Shown: piece by piece, positions 24,901-46,787 of the stretch | How the letters are laid out: each line of letters opens with the position of its first letter | Numbering within the stretch: position 1 is the stretch's first letter | NCBI GenBank assembly: GCA_037389465.1 | Contig: JAZARR010000200.1 | Span: forward strand, 2,487,501 to 2,551,500 | Direction of reading: 5' to 3' | Source of the DNA: Baylisascaris procyonis | Taxonomy: Eukaryota > Nematoda > Chromadorea > Rhabditida > Ascarididae | Length of the DNA: 64,000 nucleotides | Notes under the pieces: generated by a model | The model's input: the letters and a program-made list of their open reading frames with translations, nothing else | Databases searched by the model: none | What the model was told of the DNA's origin: nothing | Position numbers and translations under genes: made by a program

Positions 24901-25037
24901 ATACAAATAAAAGCATGAATATTTAACCGATATAATTTCGCAACACTTTAAGACAACGAATAATCAAAGTATAGATTCTTTACACGTTAAGTATGCATTC
25001 TAGTGTATCGCTGAAAGGAATGAACCAGGGAAATGAC

Positions 25038-25098
25038 TCGTAAAGCTTCCGGAAAAAATGTAAAGTTTCCGGAAAAAAATAAAATTTCCGGAAAAAAC
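25038..25098. repeat. Short tandem repeat, ~20 bp x 3
   Basis: Three copies of a TTTCCGGAAAAAA-type unit in a row. Each contains the dyad TTCCGGAA. Confidence 0.75.
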
Positions 25099-26739
25099 CT
25101 TGAATTTCATATATTTTTCGGTGGAAAATGTTTTCAGACAACATTTTAAAATAATGCATTATAAAATGCACCATGGACGATAGGTGAACGCAATAAAAAT
25201 GAGTTGGTGCTGATTCATTCTATTAATTACCACTCGAAATTTGCATAAAAAACCGGTTTTTTAAATTATTAAATTTAAATTTACAATTTAATTTTGAAGA
25301 TAATTTGCATATTTTCTTTTTTATTTATACGGTGAAAAATTTAATTACCATTAATTATGATCGTTTGTCGTAATGACCAATCAAAACTAAAATCTATAAG
25401 CGAAAAAAAAAAAAAAACTCGTCCGATATTCAATTAAAAAACGAAAATTCCTAATTCATAAAAAATTTACCACAATGGAACTTAAAAAAAGAAGAAAAAA
25501 GTCGATCAGCATTCATTAATAAAGCGTATCGATGCAAGCCATACGACATCATGCACTATTACAGACGGTGACTGTCTATCATTGTGAACTAAAAATGACG
25601 ATCAAAAAGCACGTGGTTAGCAATTGCTGATCAAACATCATAAAATCGAACATCCAATCTTATATCACAAGATAAAAACCAAGCTTTCAAAGATGAAAAT
25701 ATTATACCACCACAAATTACATCTAGTAATAAACATCTATGCTAGTGAAACCGTACTCTACCATTTATATATTCTACAGTAACCTGAACTTGTACCTGTG
25801 CTACTGACACACCTTGCTTCCGTTATACTGACAAATTATTACCCCTCAACAAATCATTGCATGAGTAGACAACGATAAAGGATACGCAAATAAACATATT
25901 TAATCATTTATTTATTATAATTTATTTATTCATATCGTATAATAAATAATTAACGAATCAATAAGAAATTTTAGGAAAACTATTTTAAAAAGTTAATTTT
26001 AACGGAAGCGGATGTCATAAATGCCGACCGATTGGCATTCGTTTCGATACGAATGCCATCAACGTTCATCGTCTCGAAAAGGAAGAAGTGATGACATTCA
26101 AGTGGGTTATGTATGTATACAAATGGGGTGCAAAGTACGAAGTACGAAAAACGCTCGCACTCATATATTTGCTGCCATTCGGACATCGATGAAAAATGTC
26201 GTGAAATATATTTAGCAATTAGATGTGATTTCATTTTTACAGTGGAAAATTTAAAATCAAAATCAAAAAAAAAAACGCGACAATAACGGCATTTAAAAAT
26301 ACTCTAGCAAAAGAAAAAAAAATTTGAAAAGAAATTTTTTTTTCTTTTCCTTCGGTAATTTATTATTATATTATCGTAACCTGTAATTTATTACGGTAAG
26401 TTGTAATAATTTATTATGCTACAGTAATTTATAAGTGTAATACATTTGGTGATCTTTCCGTTACGGGAATTTGTCATTAAATTCTTTTACTGTAATAACT
26501 TATCACTCTCCTCAATCAAAATTTGATCAACAATGTTGGAAACTTTTTTAGAAATTTATTAAAGTTTATTTATCTTTTTTTTTGCCTTATAATGGGATCG
26601 AGGTTAAACGTTTATGACTTCCAGCTAAAACCTATAATTACATAAAATCTGTATGTAAACAATTTACATCTATTTCCATTATAATTATATGAGTGTAGCA
26701 TTTATCATTCAATATTGTATTGAAATATTTTGCAATGAT

Positions 26740-26897
26740 GTTACAATATTTGATTTCTAATATTTACACTATCTGATTTCCAATATTTACAGTACTTAAT
26801 TTCTAGTATTTATAGTACTTAATTTCCAGTATTTACAGTACTTAATTTCCAGTATTTACAGTACTTAATTTCCAGTATTTACAGTATTTGATTTCTA
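26740..26897. repeat. 23-bp minisatellite, 6-7 copies
   Basis: Unit contains ACTTAATTTCCAGTATTTAC. The central copies are near-perfect and the outer ones diverge. It lies about 0.35 kb upstream of PTP copy 1. Confidence 0.9.
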
Positions 26898-27189
26898 GCA
26901 CATTTTATTCTATTTCTTACTACTATCAATAAACAATCCAAAGCTATGAATACTCAACAAACCTTAAGCCGAATTTATGGATGAATTTATTTTTGCATTG
27001 GAGATTAGGTACACAATAACATAAGCGAAAAAACGATAAACTTTGTAATATTTTCAGTTTTTTTTTTCTTGTATGAATATATATTTCTTACGTAAATTTC
27101 TATTCAAATATATATTTATTAATTTATTAATTTTTTAATGAACAATATGGTTTGAATAATAGTATATATGTCTATTTTACAGTTTTTCA

Positions 27190-27249
27190 CCAGCAAAGTG
27201 TGGTCGTTTCTCAATTTCCGGCTCATTTTCATAGTAATAATCAAATCAT
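27190..27249 (+). promoter_or_regulatory. Conserved leader of PTP copy 1 with possible trans-splice acceptor
   Basis: TTTTTCACCAG at about 27182-27192 precedes a ~55-nt leader whose core (TCAATTTC, GGCTC, TTTTC) is shared with the leader of PTP copy 2. The tract looks like a spliced-leader acceptor, common in nematodes. That is inference; no RNA evidence. Confidence 0.35.
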
Positions 27250-36203
<8,954 letters not shown>

Positions 36204-37873
36204 ATGTCGATTATACTTATGAATCGATATCGAGCAAAAACACCAATGAATCGACATTGGGCGAAAAGTCTGTAGGCCTTCCAGGAAGACAGAGAACAAG
36301 GTTTAAAGGCGGGAAAAAATTGATCTAATGCGCGGGAAGTAAATTTGGTACAATCGGTTACTGGTAAAATTGCGAGTAAACCCGTCGGGTTTTTACCATA
36401 GTGGATTATACAACGCTATATCTTAACAAAACGCGACATCAGTAGCATTTAATATTTCCAATTTGAAGGTACTGCTTGTCTATTGTGTCCCCTAAATACG
36501 AAGTGTATGACATTTTAGCAAAGCAAAAACCGGAATTTAACCGATCTCGGAAAACCGGGATTTAACCGATCCCGGAAAACCGGAATTTAACCGGTCCCAC
36601 GAAATAGCCCTCAAAATTGGGCATTTTGTATACCACTGAAGGAAAGCAATCGCATCAATGCTTCTCAATTTATTTCACGCGTAATATTTTACATTAAATA
36701 TTACTCTTTCAAATATTTTCACGCAAAAATTGTTTACTATTTAAATAGTAGAATAAATTTTCAATGCTGTCTTGCCAAAATATAACAATTCTAACATACC
36801 TTGATAAGTTCTTTATTAAAATTCATTAATGCATTCAAATTATTTTATTTAATTCAAATTATTGAAAATAATTTATATCAATCCACTATGAAATTCACTC
36901 TAATTCAAAATATAATCAAATATAATTAAAAAATATAAAATTCACTAAATAAAATAAGATGTAAATCCATTGAAGGGTGTCCATCATCAGTAATGTTGTA
37001 TTTCGAAAGTGAATCTATACATTCTCTCTGACTTCCTTATTGATATTACGTCGCGTAAAGTTTGAAACGAAATCTTTCTAAGCATTTCTTCAATCATAAC
37101 GAATAAATAAATTCATAAATAACACCCTTCGCATATTTTTATTGATTGAGTGAAATCATGAGAGGAAATCATTGACTGAAATCTCTCCTCCTTCCCGTCC
37201 ACCCTCCTCTCCCCATTCAATCCCCTTCTCCTCTCTCCATCATCTTAGTAAAGGATTTTCCTTTTGGATTAGGCAGAGATAAGACCCTCAAAAGGATGGG
37301 AAGGGTAGGGGTATATCTGTATAAGCATCATAAGCATCTTCAAAGCTCGATTAAAACTGCGGCATCGTTTCACTATAATAAATGATATTTTTGCATAGAA
37401 AAACAAATGAGCAAAATTTTTGAGACAAGAAGTTGACGAATTATCTCAATGAAAAATTCCGCAACAACATATCTATAGACAATACTTTCATCACTAAATC
37501 AGATACGCCTTTGCACCTCACTAATGATATACTCTGAAATTGAAATAATAAAAAAGATAAAGATTACAGTTATTGCATTCGAAGGGGTTTTTTTAAAATT
37601 TATTTCAATAAATAATTGTATTAGTTGGACGTTCTTAAGATGGGATCGCAAATTTGAATATGGTAGGTCTTACTGTAAATTAATAGGAGGGGGCATAAAA
37701 ATTTATATACTGTATTAGCCTTTAACTATCTATTTCCCACGGGAAAATTCTTAAGCAAAAAAAGGAAAATAAAAGAGCATCAATGGTCAAGACGACTATT
37801 TTACATCTCATTGAGTGCAGCGTGCGGTTGGTCTATCAATTTCGGCTCTTTTCGTTTATATTCATCGAACGGA
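36204..37873. other. Spacer between the two PTP genes
   Basis: No exon seen. It contains three tandem ~25-bp units (36529-36600) based on AACCGG(A/G)ATTTAACCG. A conserved leader (TCAATTTC, GGCTC, TTTTC) ending at the copy 2 ATG starts just after GAGTGCAG at 37813-37820, a possible trans-splice acceptor like the one before copy 1. Confidence 0.55.
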
Positions 37874-40800
37874 ATGGAAAAACTTTTCCGTAAAGCACAA
37901 AAGTTAATTACGATCAGAGATCACGACGAGTAAGTTTGTTCGATTTTTCATGTTTTTTTTACAAGATGCATATGTATGTGCGTCTGTCTGTAGGTAAGTC
38001 TGTTTGTCTGCCGACATCGGCTACTTCAATCCACGTACTACAAAAACTACAGTGAACAATATATTAGTATGAATGATTTTAGTATGACCACAGCAAAAAC
38101 ACCAAATGAGTGGATAACGATTTATTTTATCGTTTCTTTGACGATGGTTGAGGAGGCATCTGTATCAAACGCGCTTATGACAACATATAGGACTAGGATC
38201 ATGACCGCAGTGAGAACCACAAATATGGCCAACATATTTTACCTTGACTATTATATTAGAAAGAAGCTATCTACAGACAGATACCTGAGTAAACAAATCT
38301 TTGAATGTATTTATCTATGTTACTTCCTCATTTTAAACCGATTACGCCACCGAAAAAAATCTTCTATGGGAGATTTATAAGGATGGCCGAATCATTTAGG
38401 AGATAAAGGTGTTGGTCTACATAAACTTACCTCTTACTTACAATTTGTGAAGGTGATTGGTCAGGTGAGGCGAACATAAAAACGCCTATTGTCCCAACTT
38501 CTCTGGCTTCTACTTGTTGGCTAAGATGTTCTTCTTTCAGCGAAGTGGACGAAGAAGAATCCGATGCAAAAGAAAGAGAGAAAGAAATCGAAAAAGAAAA
38601 AGAAAGAGGAAAAGAAAAAGGGAGAGGGAAAGAAAAAGAAAGAGAAAGAGAAAAAGAAAAAGACAGAGAGAAAGAAAAAGAAAGAGAGAAAGGAAAAGAA
38701 AGAGAGAAACATAAGCATTATACTTGTGGAAAGTCAAAGGTTTCACTCTTACGTGCTTTCATTTCTCTAAGACTTTTTTTTAGTAATGTGAAACGTTAAA
38801 ATTCAATGTTTAAATTTTTGATCGATTCCTTCCTCGCATAAGAGATCATAGAATATTATATAAGGGCATTTATATTTATAAAGAAATAGACATTTCTAGA
38901 AAAGATATGCTAACGTGAGTCATAAATTTCGTCTATAATGCCTTCTGGCATCTGAGAACAACAAGAATATTGGCGGGCGATGTGGTTTCTTAGTGAACGG
39001 CAGTTTATGTGACGAAGAATCTGAAAGTTCGGGAGTTCTTGTGACGAAGAATCTGAGACTTGGGGAGTTCCTGCGAGGAAGAATCTGAAAATTCGAGATT
39101 CGCATATTCACTAAGATCTTTACTCCTTCTTGCTGATTATAGCATCACCGATCAAAGTCAAAGAGGCATCGAAGAAAGCACAAAAGTCATCATTCACATA
39201 GCACAGATGAATATTCTGATGATGGAAAGCATAGAACAAAGTCAGCAAACTTTAAAAATTATTTATTTTTTAATTTAAAAATTATTTACTTTTTTTAATA
39301 TACGCATAGGATCGATAGTGATCAAAAATATTGTTGTATTTTATTGTTCTATTTTATTTTAAATAAATAATAAATTAACTCAACATCACTATTGTCCACA
39401 CCTTTTAGTCGATTCATGTTCTAGCATCTTTATGAACGAATCGTTTTAAGTTTCGCAGAGAAACGCTACGAAGGATAAATTCAGTCGTTGGTGCAATAAT
39501 CCTACAATATTCTAGATCACTTCCAGAATATTCTGGATCACTTCGTCAAATATATTGTTGAATATATTAATTTTGTTTACAGGACAAGCAAAGAGAAAAA
39601 AATGAAATCAAAGGAATTCGAAGTGAACGAATATGAATTTTCAGAAGATGTTTTAAAGGAGGAAGATTTAAAAGTGCAAAAATATTTTAAAAAAGATTCA
39701 AAAATTATTGAAATGGTAAATAAATTTCAATATTTTATTTACACTCCATTCAGTGTATTCGAATATTAATATGATGAGATAAATTCAAATACAAGTGATA
39801 TCTATAGAAAGTAATCTAGATTTAAATATAGCTATGTAATTGACGTAATGAAAAGGTTCTTATATTGCTTCCCTTACTTTCATAAACCATTTGATAATAA
39901 AGTTTCAATTAAAGGTGTTTTTGGAAGTATTAAAAATTTAATTAAATATTTTTAATACTCTTTTAGAAATGTTAATCCCTTCTGTTCTACCAATAGGTTA
40001 CTTTCGAGATATTCCAGTATTGAATCAAACCTAAAGGTGATTACACCACCACAAACTCCATCCACTTCATTTTTTAGTCGTTTTTCGGTATCGCCATCAC
40101 ATCTGAACATCGAATATTGATCTATTTTATGGCTGAACCGGAAGTGACCTGAGAAGTGATCTCATATAACCGCAAGCAAGGTAGTCATTTATTGTGGATG
40201 TCAGTTAACAGCTAAATTTTGTTTCATGTGAACAAATGGGTGGATACAACTCTCGACAAAGGTGTTGATGGTCTAAAAAAAGATTTCGAATCGGTGAAAC
40301 GCTTTGTTCCGGATCCATTCGAGACGACTGTCTTTGAAACTAATAATATAACCGGTCGGAACCGTTATCGGGTATGTATTTCACGGTCAATACTTTTTAG
40401 AAATTTTTACAAAGTCGTTTATCATAGAAATGAACTGTGGCAATGCAATGTCTGTCTGTATATGTATATGTATGTCTGTCTACCTAAATTAGGTTGTTAA
40501 AAAAACTACGATGAACAATAACCCTTTCAACACTACAAATAGAAAAGATTTTAATCGATGCAGAAAATGCTAGGCTTAACTGAATAATTAAACAACAAAT
40601 AATCACTAAATTTTTAAGTAATGCGAGATCCTTTCGTTTCATAAGCTTTGATTGAGATTCCTTCCGATAGCATGAAATATTCCTTCAAAATGGTACGCAG
40701 CATTTATATGCAAATCAGAAGAAAAAAGAACAGTGGGGACGGAAGGATTTCATTTAGTTAAGGCACTCGCCTTGCTATTCTAGTCTTAATTTTCATTCCC

Positions 40801-43800
40801 CTCTTCTTCCAAGCTAAATTCTTATGCACGATTCTAGCTTAGATAATTAGTTTTATTTATTTTTTTTCAACACTCAAAGGCAATTTCCAAATTGGGGATA
40901 TGAAATCTTCGAGTTTATTTTCTATTTCCCTATGATATCGATCAATGTTCAATGCCAAAAAGTAAAGATGAGATTAGTTTTGGCGCAGAAAAATTCCTTC
41001 GAGAGACTCCTCAATTTCGAGGATCGCCGAAAGTCTTTTAGAGACCTTTGATGTCGCTCTTAATACCTACACCAGTGTTTGACCCTAAAAAAACACCATC
41101 TGGGTGGCCCAAATGCCAATATCAGCTAAGATCCGAGAGGCGTGAAGGCAGAAAGAGGGAGGAAGGTGGGAAGAATGGAGATGCAGCCTTCACTGTTTCC
41201 AAGGAGCGGAAGTGGGCCGGGTAGAAACCAAACGTTATTTGGTCCAAGAGAGAGAGGATAAAAACCAGAAATTTCCTCATAGCTCAAAATAGTTTTGAGT
41301 TCATCTCACTCAAATGGCTATTTTTTGAACATTACAAAATGTGACCCTTTCTGCCCCCCCTTCCCCCTCAAGTTCTTCAGCAGTCAATAACTTCTCTCTC
41401 CCTCCTCTCTCATACCCACCTCCTCACTTCGCCTTTTAGACCTGTTGTACATCTATGGGGCTACTACCTGTCGTATAATATTACAATACCTACAGGATTT
41501 GCCTTGTTTGGATCAAACGAGAGTCACTCTTGTTGACGATATGCAAAATAATTATATTCATGCAAACTACGTTAAAATGGCACTTATGGAACCACGTATT
41601 ATCTGCACACAGGTGATACTCTCGTATAAAATTTGCATATCTTCTTTTTGGAATAAAATCCTTTTAAAAATTGCGTCTATATCCGAGTAGATATGATCCA
41701 ATATATTCTCAGCTTAATTTTTGAGTAAAAGTAAAATTTTTTGCATATTGAAGGATATATGCCTCGAAATAAATATGCAAATTAAAGCTAGAAGTTAAAA
41801 GGTTTTTTTCTGTTTTATTTAGACTGAAAAATTTTCCAAATGCATTTCACAATTTCAACGAAAAGCCGGAACAATGATTAAACGCATTAATATTGAAATA
41901 AAAGAATCACAATGAATCGAGGATAGATGGTCATTTACGGTAACAAAAATATTAAGGAACTATCCTGATTCAGGCATCGTTAAAGGAATGATGAATAATT
42001 TCAGGCACCTCTTGATAGAACAGTCTATAATTTCTATCAAATGATCCTACAAGAAGGTGTACGAGCAATTATAATGTTATGTAATTTCACTGAATCAGGT
42101 CGTAAAATTTGTACGGAATATTATCCGCTAAGTGAGAGTGATGCACCACTTGTTTTTGGTGATATTACAATTTTCTGCTTACATGTGCGTTTATTTTTTT
42201 ATTTTTATTCTCTTTATAATTGTTTTTAATTATTTATGACATATTTTATAATATGAGCCTAATTTTTCCCACTATCCTTCAAATTTTGGGGACGAAGGAG
42301 AGAGAGGGAAGCGTGGAACCATTTACGCCAATTAAAATCTGCTTTGTTTTTTACATGAAAAGCATTACGAAAATTGTCTCTTTAAAATGCGCAATATTTT
42401 CACACTATCTATTGCTCCTTTTTGTAGTTCAACATGTGCTTGTATTCTTCTTTTTTTTAGTTCCCTGAATCACGGCGATACCGTACTCACCTAATAAATA
42501 GGAATAATGAAAGTTTTCTGCACTAAAACTCATATCATATTTCTAGATTGAGCGATAAGCTCGAAAAAATTTCTACATTGTTGATTGTTAAAATTTCAGA
42601 CATCCGTTATGCCAAGTGAACCAAACGTGCATATTACATGGCTAGGTTTAAAAAGTAAATCAGGTAAACGGCAAACTATCAGACACATACATTGGAAGGA
42701 TTGGCCTGAACATGGTGTCCCAGAGATTTCACTAACTCCGATGAATATTTTCGCAGCTGTTCGTGGTTCAAGAGGACCTATACTTGTACATTGCATTGAC
42801 GGTAAGTAATACAACTAATATAAGTATATATACAACTTAATGACTTCTATATATGCATCGTTTCAATGCAGCTCGACTTATATTAAGTTCAACAGGTAAT
42901 ATGGAAGTGATAAGGTTAGGTGTTATCTATAATGAGATATGCTAGAAGATTATGAAGGAATATTGGATGTTGAAGGATTAATAACATGGCAGTTATCAAA
43001 CGCTTATCAAATTCTCTCATCCATGCAAAAATGCGTAAAAACCTTTAGGTATTGGTTGTTATTAAAAATCTTTTTCCTGTTCAATCTAATATTCTAGTAT
43101 AGTCAAAGTTTTTTTCGCAAAAGCATGAATAGATAAAACCTCATGTTTTAGAACAACGTTCCTGTTTCCTTTCTCATAAACATACTCATAGTTTCGATCT
43201 TATGAGCCTAAAGTAAGATAGCCTAGTAAGTATAAAGTAATCGAAAATAAGCCTAGTGAGTATGTAGTAATGAAAAATATGCACTAGCAAAAAATATAAC
43301 AATAATTGGAATCATTAAATTTAATAGACCATATTTTTGATTTTTAAGGTGTAAGTCGAACGGGTACGATAGTTGCGATTGAGTTCATTCTCGAGAAAAT
43401 GCTTCACGGTGATGCAAATGATGATAGCTCTGAGATGATCAAAGAACTTCGTAAACAACGTGCTCTCGCTATTCGTACTACTATGGTCGATCTAATCTTT
43501 TTAATATTTCATTCACTGAGACTTATATTTGAATATTCGAAGGCATTAAAACAAAATTATTGGAAACCGGGTGTCAATAGGTTCCGGCAAAATGTCCACC
43601 AATTTTAATGGCAGCAGACAATACCAAATTCTATGTCAGTTCATCAACGAATATGCATAGAATTTGCGCTTCATCGACTTACTTAGTATGCAAAACATAA
43701 ACGCTGATCGGGCAAATAAATAAACAGCCATGTAGGTGAAGTTCAGCTCAACACGAAACTAAGCTCCCGGTCAGACGGCTAGGTGAGTGACCACTACATC

Positions 43801-45426
43801 GAAATATTATAAAACACAAAAATTTTCGACTATTGACCACGTAGCTTAATGAGTGACCACTATGCTAAAATATCGCAACGGAATACACATTAAAGAGTTA
43901 AAGGTCGATTCTCCGTCATGAAACACCGTTCCGGATAAAATCGAAAAATTTGACCAGACACACCCACGCTCTGATCTAGCATTCTGTTCATCATTTATTA
44001 TAATATCTGATTTACGAAATTCTTCAAGAGTCAATTTCCTCATATTTTATAGTGATTAGCAAAAATTCTTTGATCTTTAATCTTTGATCGCATATATTTT
44101 GAAATAAATAAGAATCGAAAAAAAAAATTTGCATAAAATGAATTAATGAATATAAATTTGCATAAATCTCTTATTTATAGCAATATATTTATATTCATCG
44201 AGAATTACTACAATATTTACAAGAACGACAAATAACTGAAATGTCACAACGCCTTCTCGAATTTGTCGACGATTATGATCGATATTTTAAACAATATGCT
44301 AAAGAGGATGCAACACCACCATTCGCTACCAATGATGTTAGTTCTAAATTTTCAAAATAAACACTTATATGTAGAAATTATCCGTGGAATTCGAATAAAA
44401 TTCAATTGAAATTTTAGTGCAAAAAGTGTATCCATTATCGTGCGAATCGAGAAAGGAAAGGGGAAATGAGGGTACTTTGGGGGGTGTATTTTGGGGATTG
44501 GGCGGAGATGAGAGGAACGGATTAAGAGAGATAGGGAAGAAGGGTTGCGGGGATTGAGCGACCAATAGAACAGTGATTCGAAAAGATCCGAATATTTTTT
44601 TGACTATCAAAGCTTCCTCGATCATCACATGACACTAGTCCAATCTAGATGTTAAAAATTTATGAAAGAGTAGTATTTTAGTTACAAGTTAGAATTGACC
44701 TGAATTTAGCGTGGCAACGTTACAAAATTAACCTAAAATTGAAAAAAAGAATTTCATAGTACCAATTAAAGAAATTTCATCGCAAAATTTTCCAGCCAAA
44801 CGAAGGTGACGATGCAAAAACCGCTTGCTTTGGCCAGGTTTCATTGTTCAATCTTTACTTGCAATCAATTGATTTCTCATCAAATTCTCTACTTAGATAG
44901 ATGAGATGAGTGAAATTTTATGTGAAAGAAAAAAAAAATTATGGCCCATTTTTATTATGAGAAAGAAAATTTTCAACTGTTCAAAAAATAATTGGTAAAT
45001 TTTTGAAATTTTTCCATTCCAAAAAAATTTACCGCAAATATGAAAATTGATCTATTAGCTATTATTCATAAAAGCGATAATATTTAAGTTTCGATTTTCC
45101 ACAAAAAAAAAAATTCAAAAAAAAACGATAATTTTTGAAGAATTTAGAAAAAAAAATTGTTACTGAAAAAAAAAATAAGAGAAAAGTAAAGAGTATTCAT
45201 TTCCTTAAAAATGTTTTACAGAACGAAATTTAAAGATTAAAAAAGATATACTTCAGAATGTAAATGCTAGGCATCTATCTGAATTATATAAATCTTTTTT
45301 CCGACGATCCCGACGATACCAATGCAAAATTTTCTTTTTCAGTTTAATACAGCTGACTATTTTCACGTACCCAAATCGACTTATTTGGATTCGAAAACAC
45401 AAGTTTCGCCATCCGATCAGGAGTGA
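37874..45426 (+). CDS. Protein tyrosine phosphatase, tandem copy 2 (11 exons)
   Basis: Paralogue of the gene at 27250. Exons: 37874-37929, 38541-38739, 39143-39240, 39583-39715, 40228-40371, 41496-41612, 42005-42184, 42600-42801, 43349-43485, 44181-44336, 45343-45426. Exons 1 and 4-9 have exactly the same lengths as in copy 1; total 501 aa. The catalytic loop is HCIDGVSRTGT with Cys374 and Arg380. The general-acid loop is W344-P345-E346 and the Q-loop is RTTMQ (R419, Q423). Exon 2 encodes a long Lys/Glu/Arg repeat and exon 3 a His/Lys/Ser-rich stretch (HHRSKSKRHRRK). The C-terminus ends VSPSDQE. Odd: the acceptor of exon 5 reads TTTCAT instead of TTTCAG, and the only nearby upstream AG leads to a frameshift and stop. 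The gene is either spliced at a non-AG site, skips exon 5 in frame, or is damaged. All other reading frames are intact, favouring a functional or recently inactivated gene. Confidence 0.85.
38559..38715 (+). repeat. Coding GAAAGA-type microsatellite in PTP copy 2 exon 2
   Basis: Purine-only hexamer/trimer repeats (GAAAGA, GAGAAA) give a charged stretch such as KEREKEKDREKEKEREK. The matching exon in copy 1 has 28 codons; here it has 66. The coding frame is kept. Confidence 0.9.
39008..39103. repeat. 32-bp tandem repeat x 3 in PTP copy 2 intron 2
   Basis: Three units starting at 39008, 39040 and 39072, each with GAAGAATCTGA. The 32-bp period is not a multiple of three, so it is not read as a peptide repeat. 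Confidence 0.85.
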
Positions 45427-46787
45427 TCATGACGATTACTAATGGGCTACTCGAATCCGTTGTGATGCTCATCGATTAGTAGCTTATCTAACCTCGAATA
45501 CTATCACCATTGAACGATGTACTTCTAATCGTATCATATCAGTAAAAGCGATGTACTTCTAATCATATCATGTCAGTAAAAAATCTTAAATTAATGCCTC
45601 TTACAATAAGAAAAAAAAAAAAAAAAAATAGCGATCCCAATAAATCCTTTCGAAAATAAGCAATGAAGCACTCCGATGCAGCTTGCATAAGACAAATTTT
45701 TGTGATTCCCTTCAATAGACCAACCGATCTCATAAATTGGCAACAAATAATGAATCTTCCACAGTAATGTATTTGCATGAAGCTGACAGCTCATGTGCCT
45801 AGCGCCCATATATATAGATTGCCGATAAATTGTCCAGATATTTCAAGATCGACGGGTCCATACAACAAATGATAGGGGGTCATTCTAGAGTTATTACGTC
45901 TACCAAATTTTGTAGCCCCAACTTCAAGTTCAAACTATTGTGTAGACGGGCTGACAGACGGATAGACAGACAGACAGACAAACAGACAGACATGCACAAA
46001 CACGTATAAGCACGACCCGTAACTCAAGATCGCGTGAAAACAGCAAGGAAAATGTCCTGCAAAAATCTCTTTTAATTTCGGATCTGCTACTGTCAAAACC
46101 TGGAGAATTTGCTTAATTGAATATAGATGAGTACTCGTGTCGGCGAGTGTCTGCCTGTGTCTGTGTGTGAAAGAAAACTACGCAGGTGGAATTTTCAAGT
46201 AGCACATAAACGGTCGGGTCTCCCGGCCAGTTACCGTATCCGGGTATAGTTGCCCGATGTAAGCCGGATCTGCGTAGCCAAATTCACGTTCGAGTTCGCC
46301 CCGTCGGTCAACCATATTTAACACACCTAGTCGTTGTGCTTTTGAAAATAAGGGGATCTCTATCTGTATACAGCTCAAGCCTCTCTTATCACCCATCATT
46401 TTTAACAGACTTCTATCACTGATATGCGACTATTAAGTTGTGCTCCAAAGCGTAGTCATTTGCATATTCAAATTCACTTCATTCAAATCGAAGGTGAATT
46501 TCATCGTACACCCGACAAGCACTGAACTAACGGACCGACCTAATTCCATTCATCCATATAAACAAAGAATTTTTAGGGTAGTCCAACATTGGAATAGACC
46601 ATTACTAGAATCAACCAAACTCCAATTCAAAATGGGCTCAAATTTATGCAATTCTAATCTGCACAACTCGAAATTTGCATATATATGCAATAGATCAAAA
46701 CCTCTGTGCCCATAAAAATGTTTGCTACTGGAAGTGTCACTCCCATAAGTTGTGTGATCGTATTCGAAGATTGGTTGATTGGACGTG
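45427..46787. other. Spacer between PTP copy 2 and the LIM gene
   Basis: Contains a (GACA)n-like tract near 45955-45995 and two open blocks of unclear status (46175-46399 minus and 46694-46784 plus). No other feature supported. Confidence 0.5.
46175..46399 (-). CDS. Unrecognised exon-like ORF, minus strand
   Basis: A minus-strand frame of 73 codons from ATG 46399, or from an acceptor-like CTGTATACAG with exon start at 46363, reads SKAQRLGVLNMVDRRGELER and on through FGYADPAYIGQLYPDTVTGRE to CYLKIPPA, TAG at 46177-46175. Local GC is clearly higher than in flanking DNA, and codon use is varied. No family recognised. It could be a terminal exon of a minus-strand gene whose other exons I cannot find, or a relic. 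Confidence 0.3.

Larger units (their letters stand above)
21969..27249. other. Divergent intergenic region between CPT1 and PTP copy 1
   Basis: Should hold the promoters of both flanking genes. No exon could be supported. A GC-richer stretch at about 22700-23000 has open frames on both strands (for example to 22872, plus) but matches no family I recognise; an old insertion is possible. Long A/T runs, purine-rich G tracts (24250-24355, 24740-24800), a CT repeat (24577-24604) and two minisatellites (25038-25098, 26740-26897) occur here. Confidence 0.5.
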
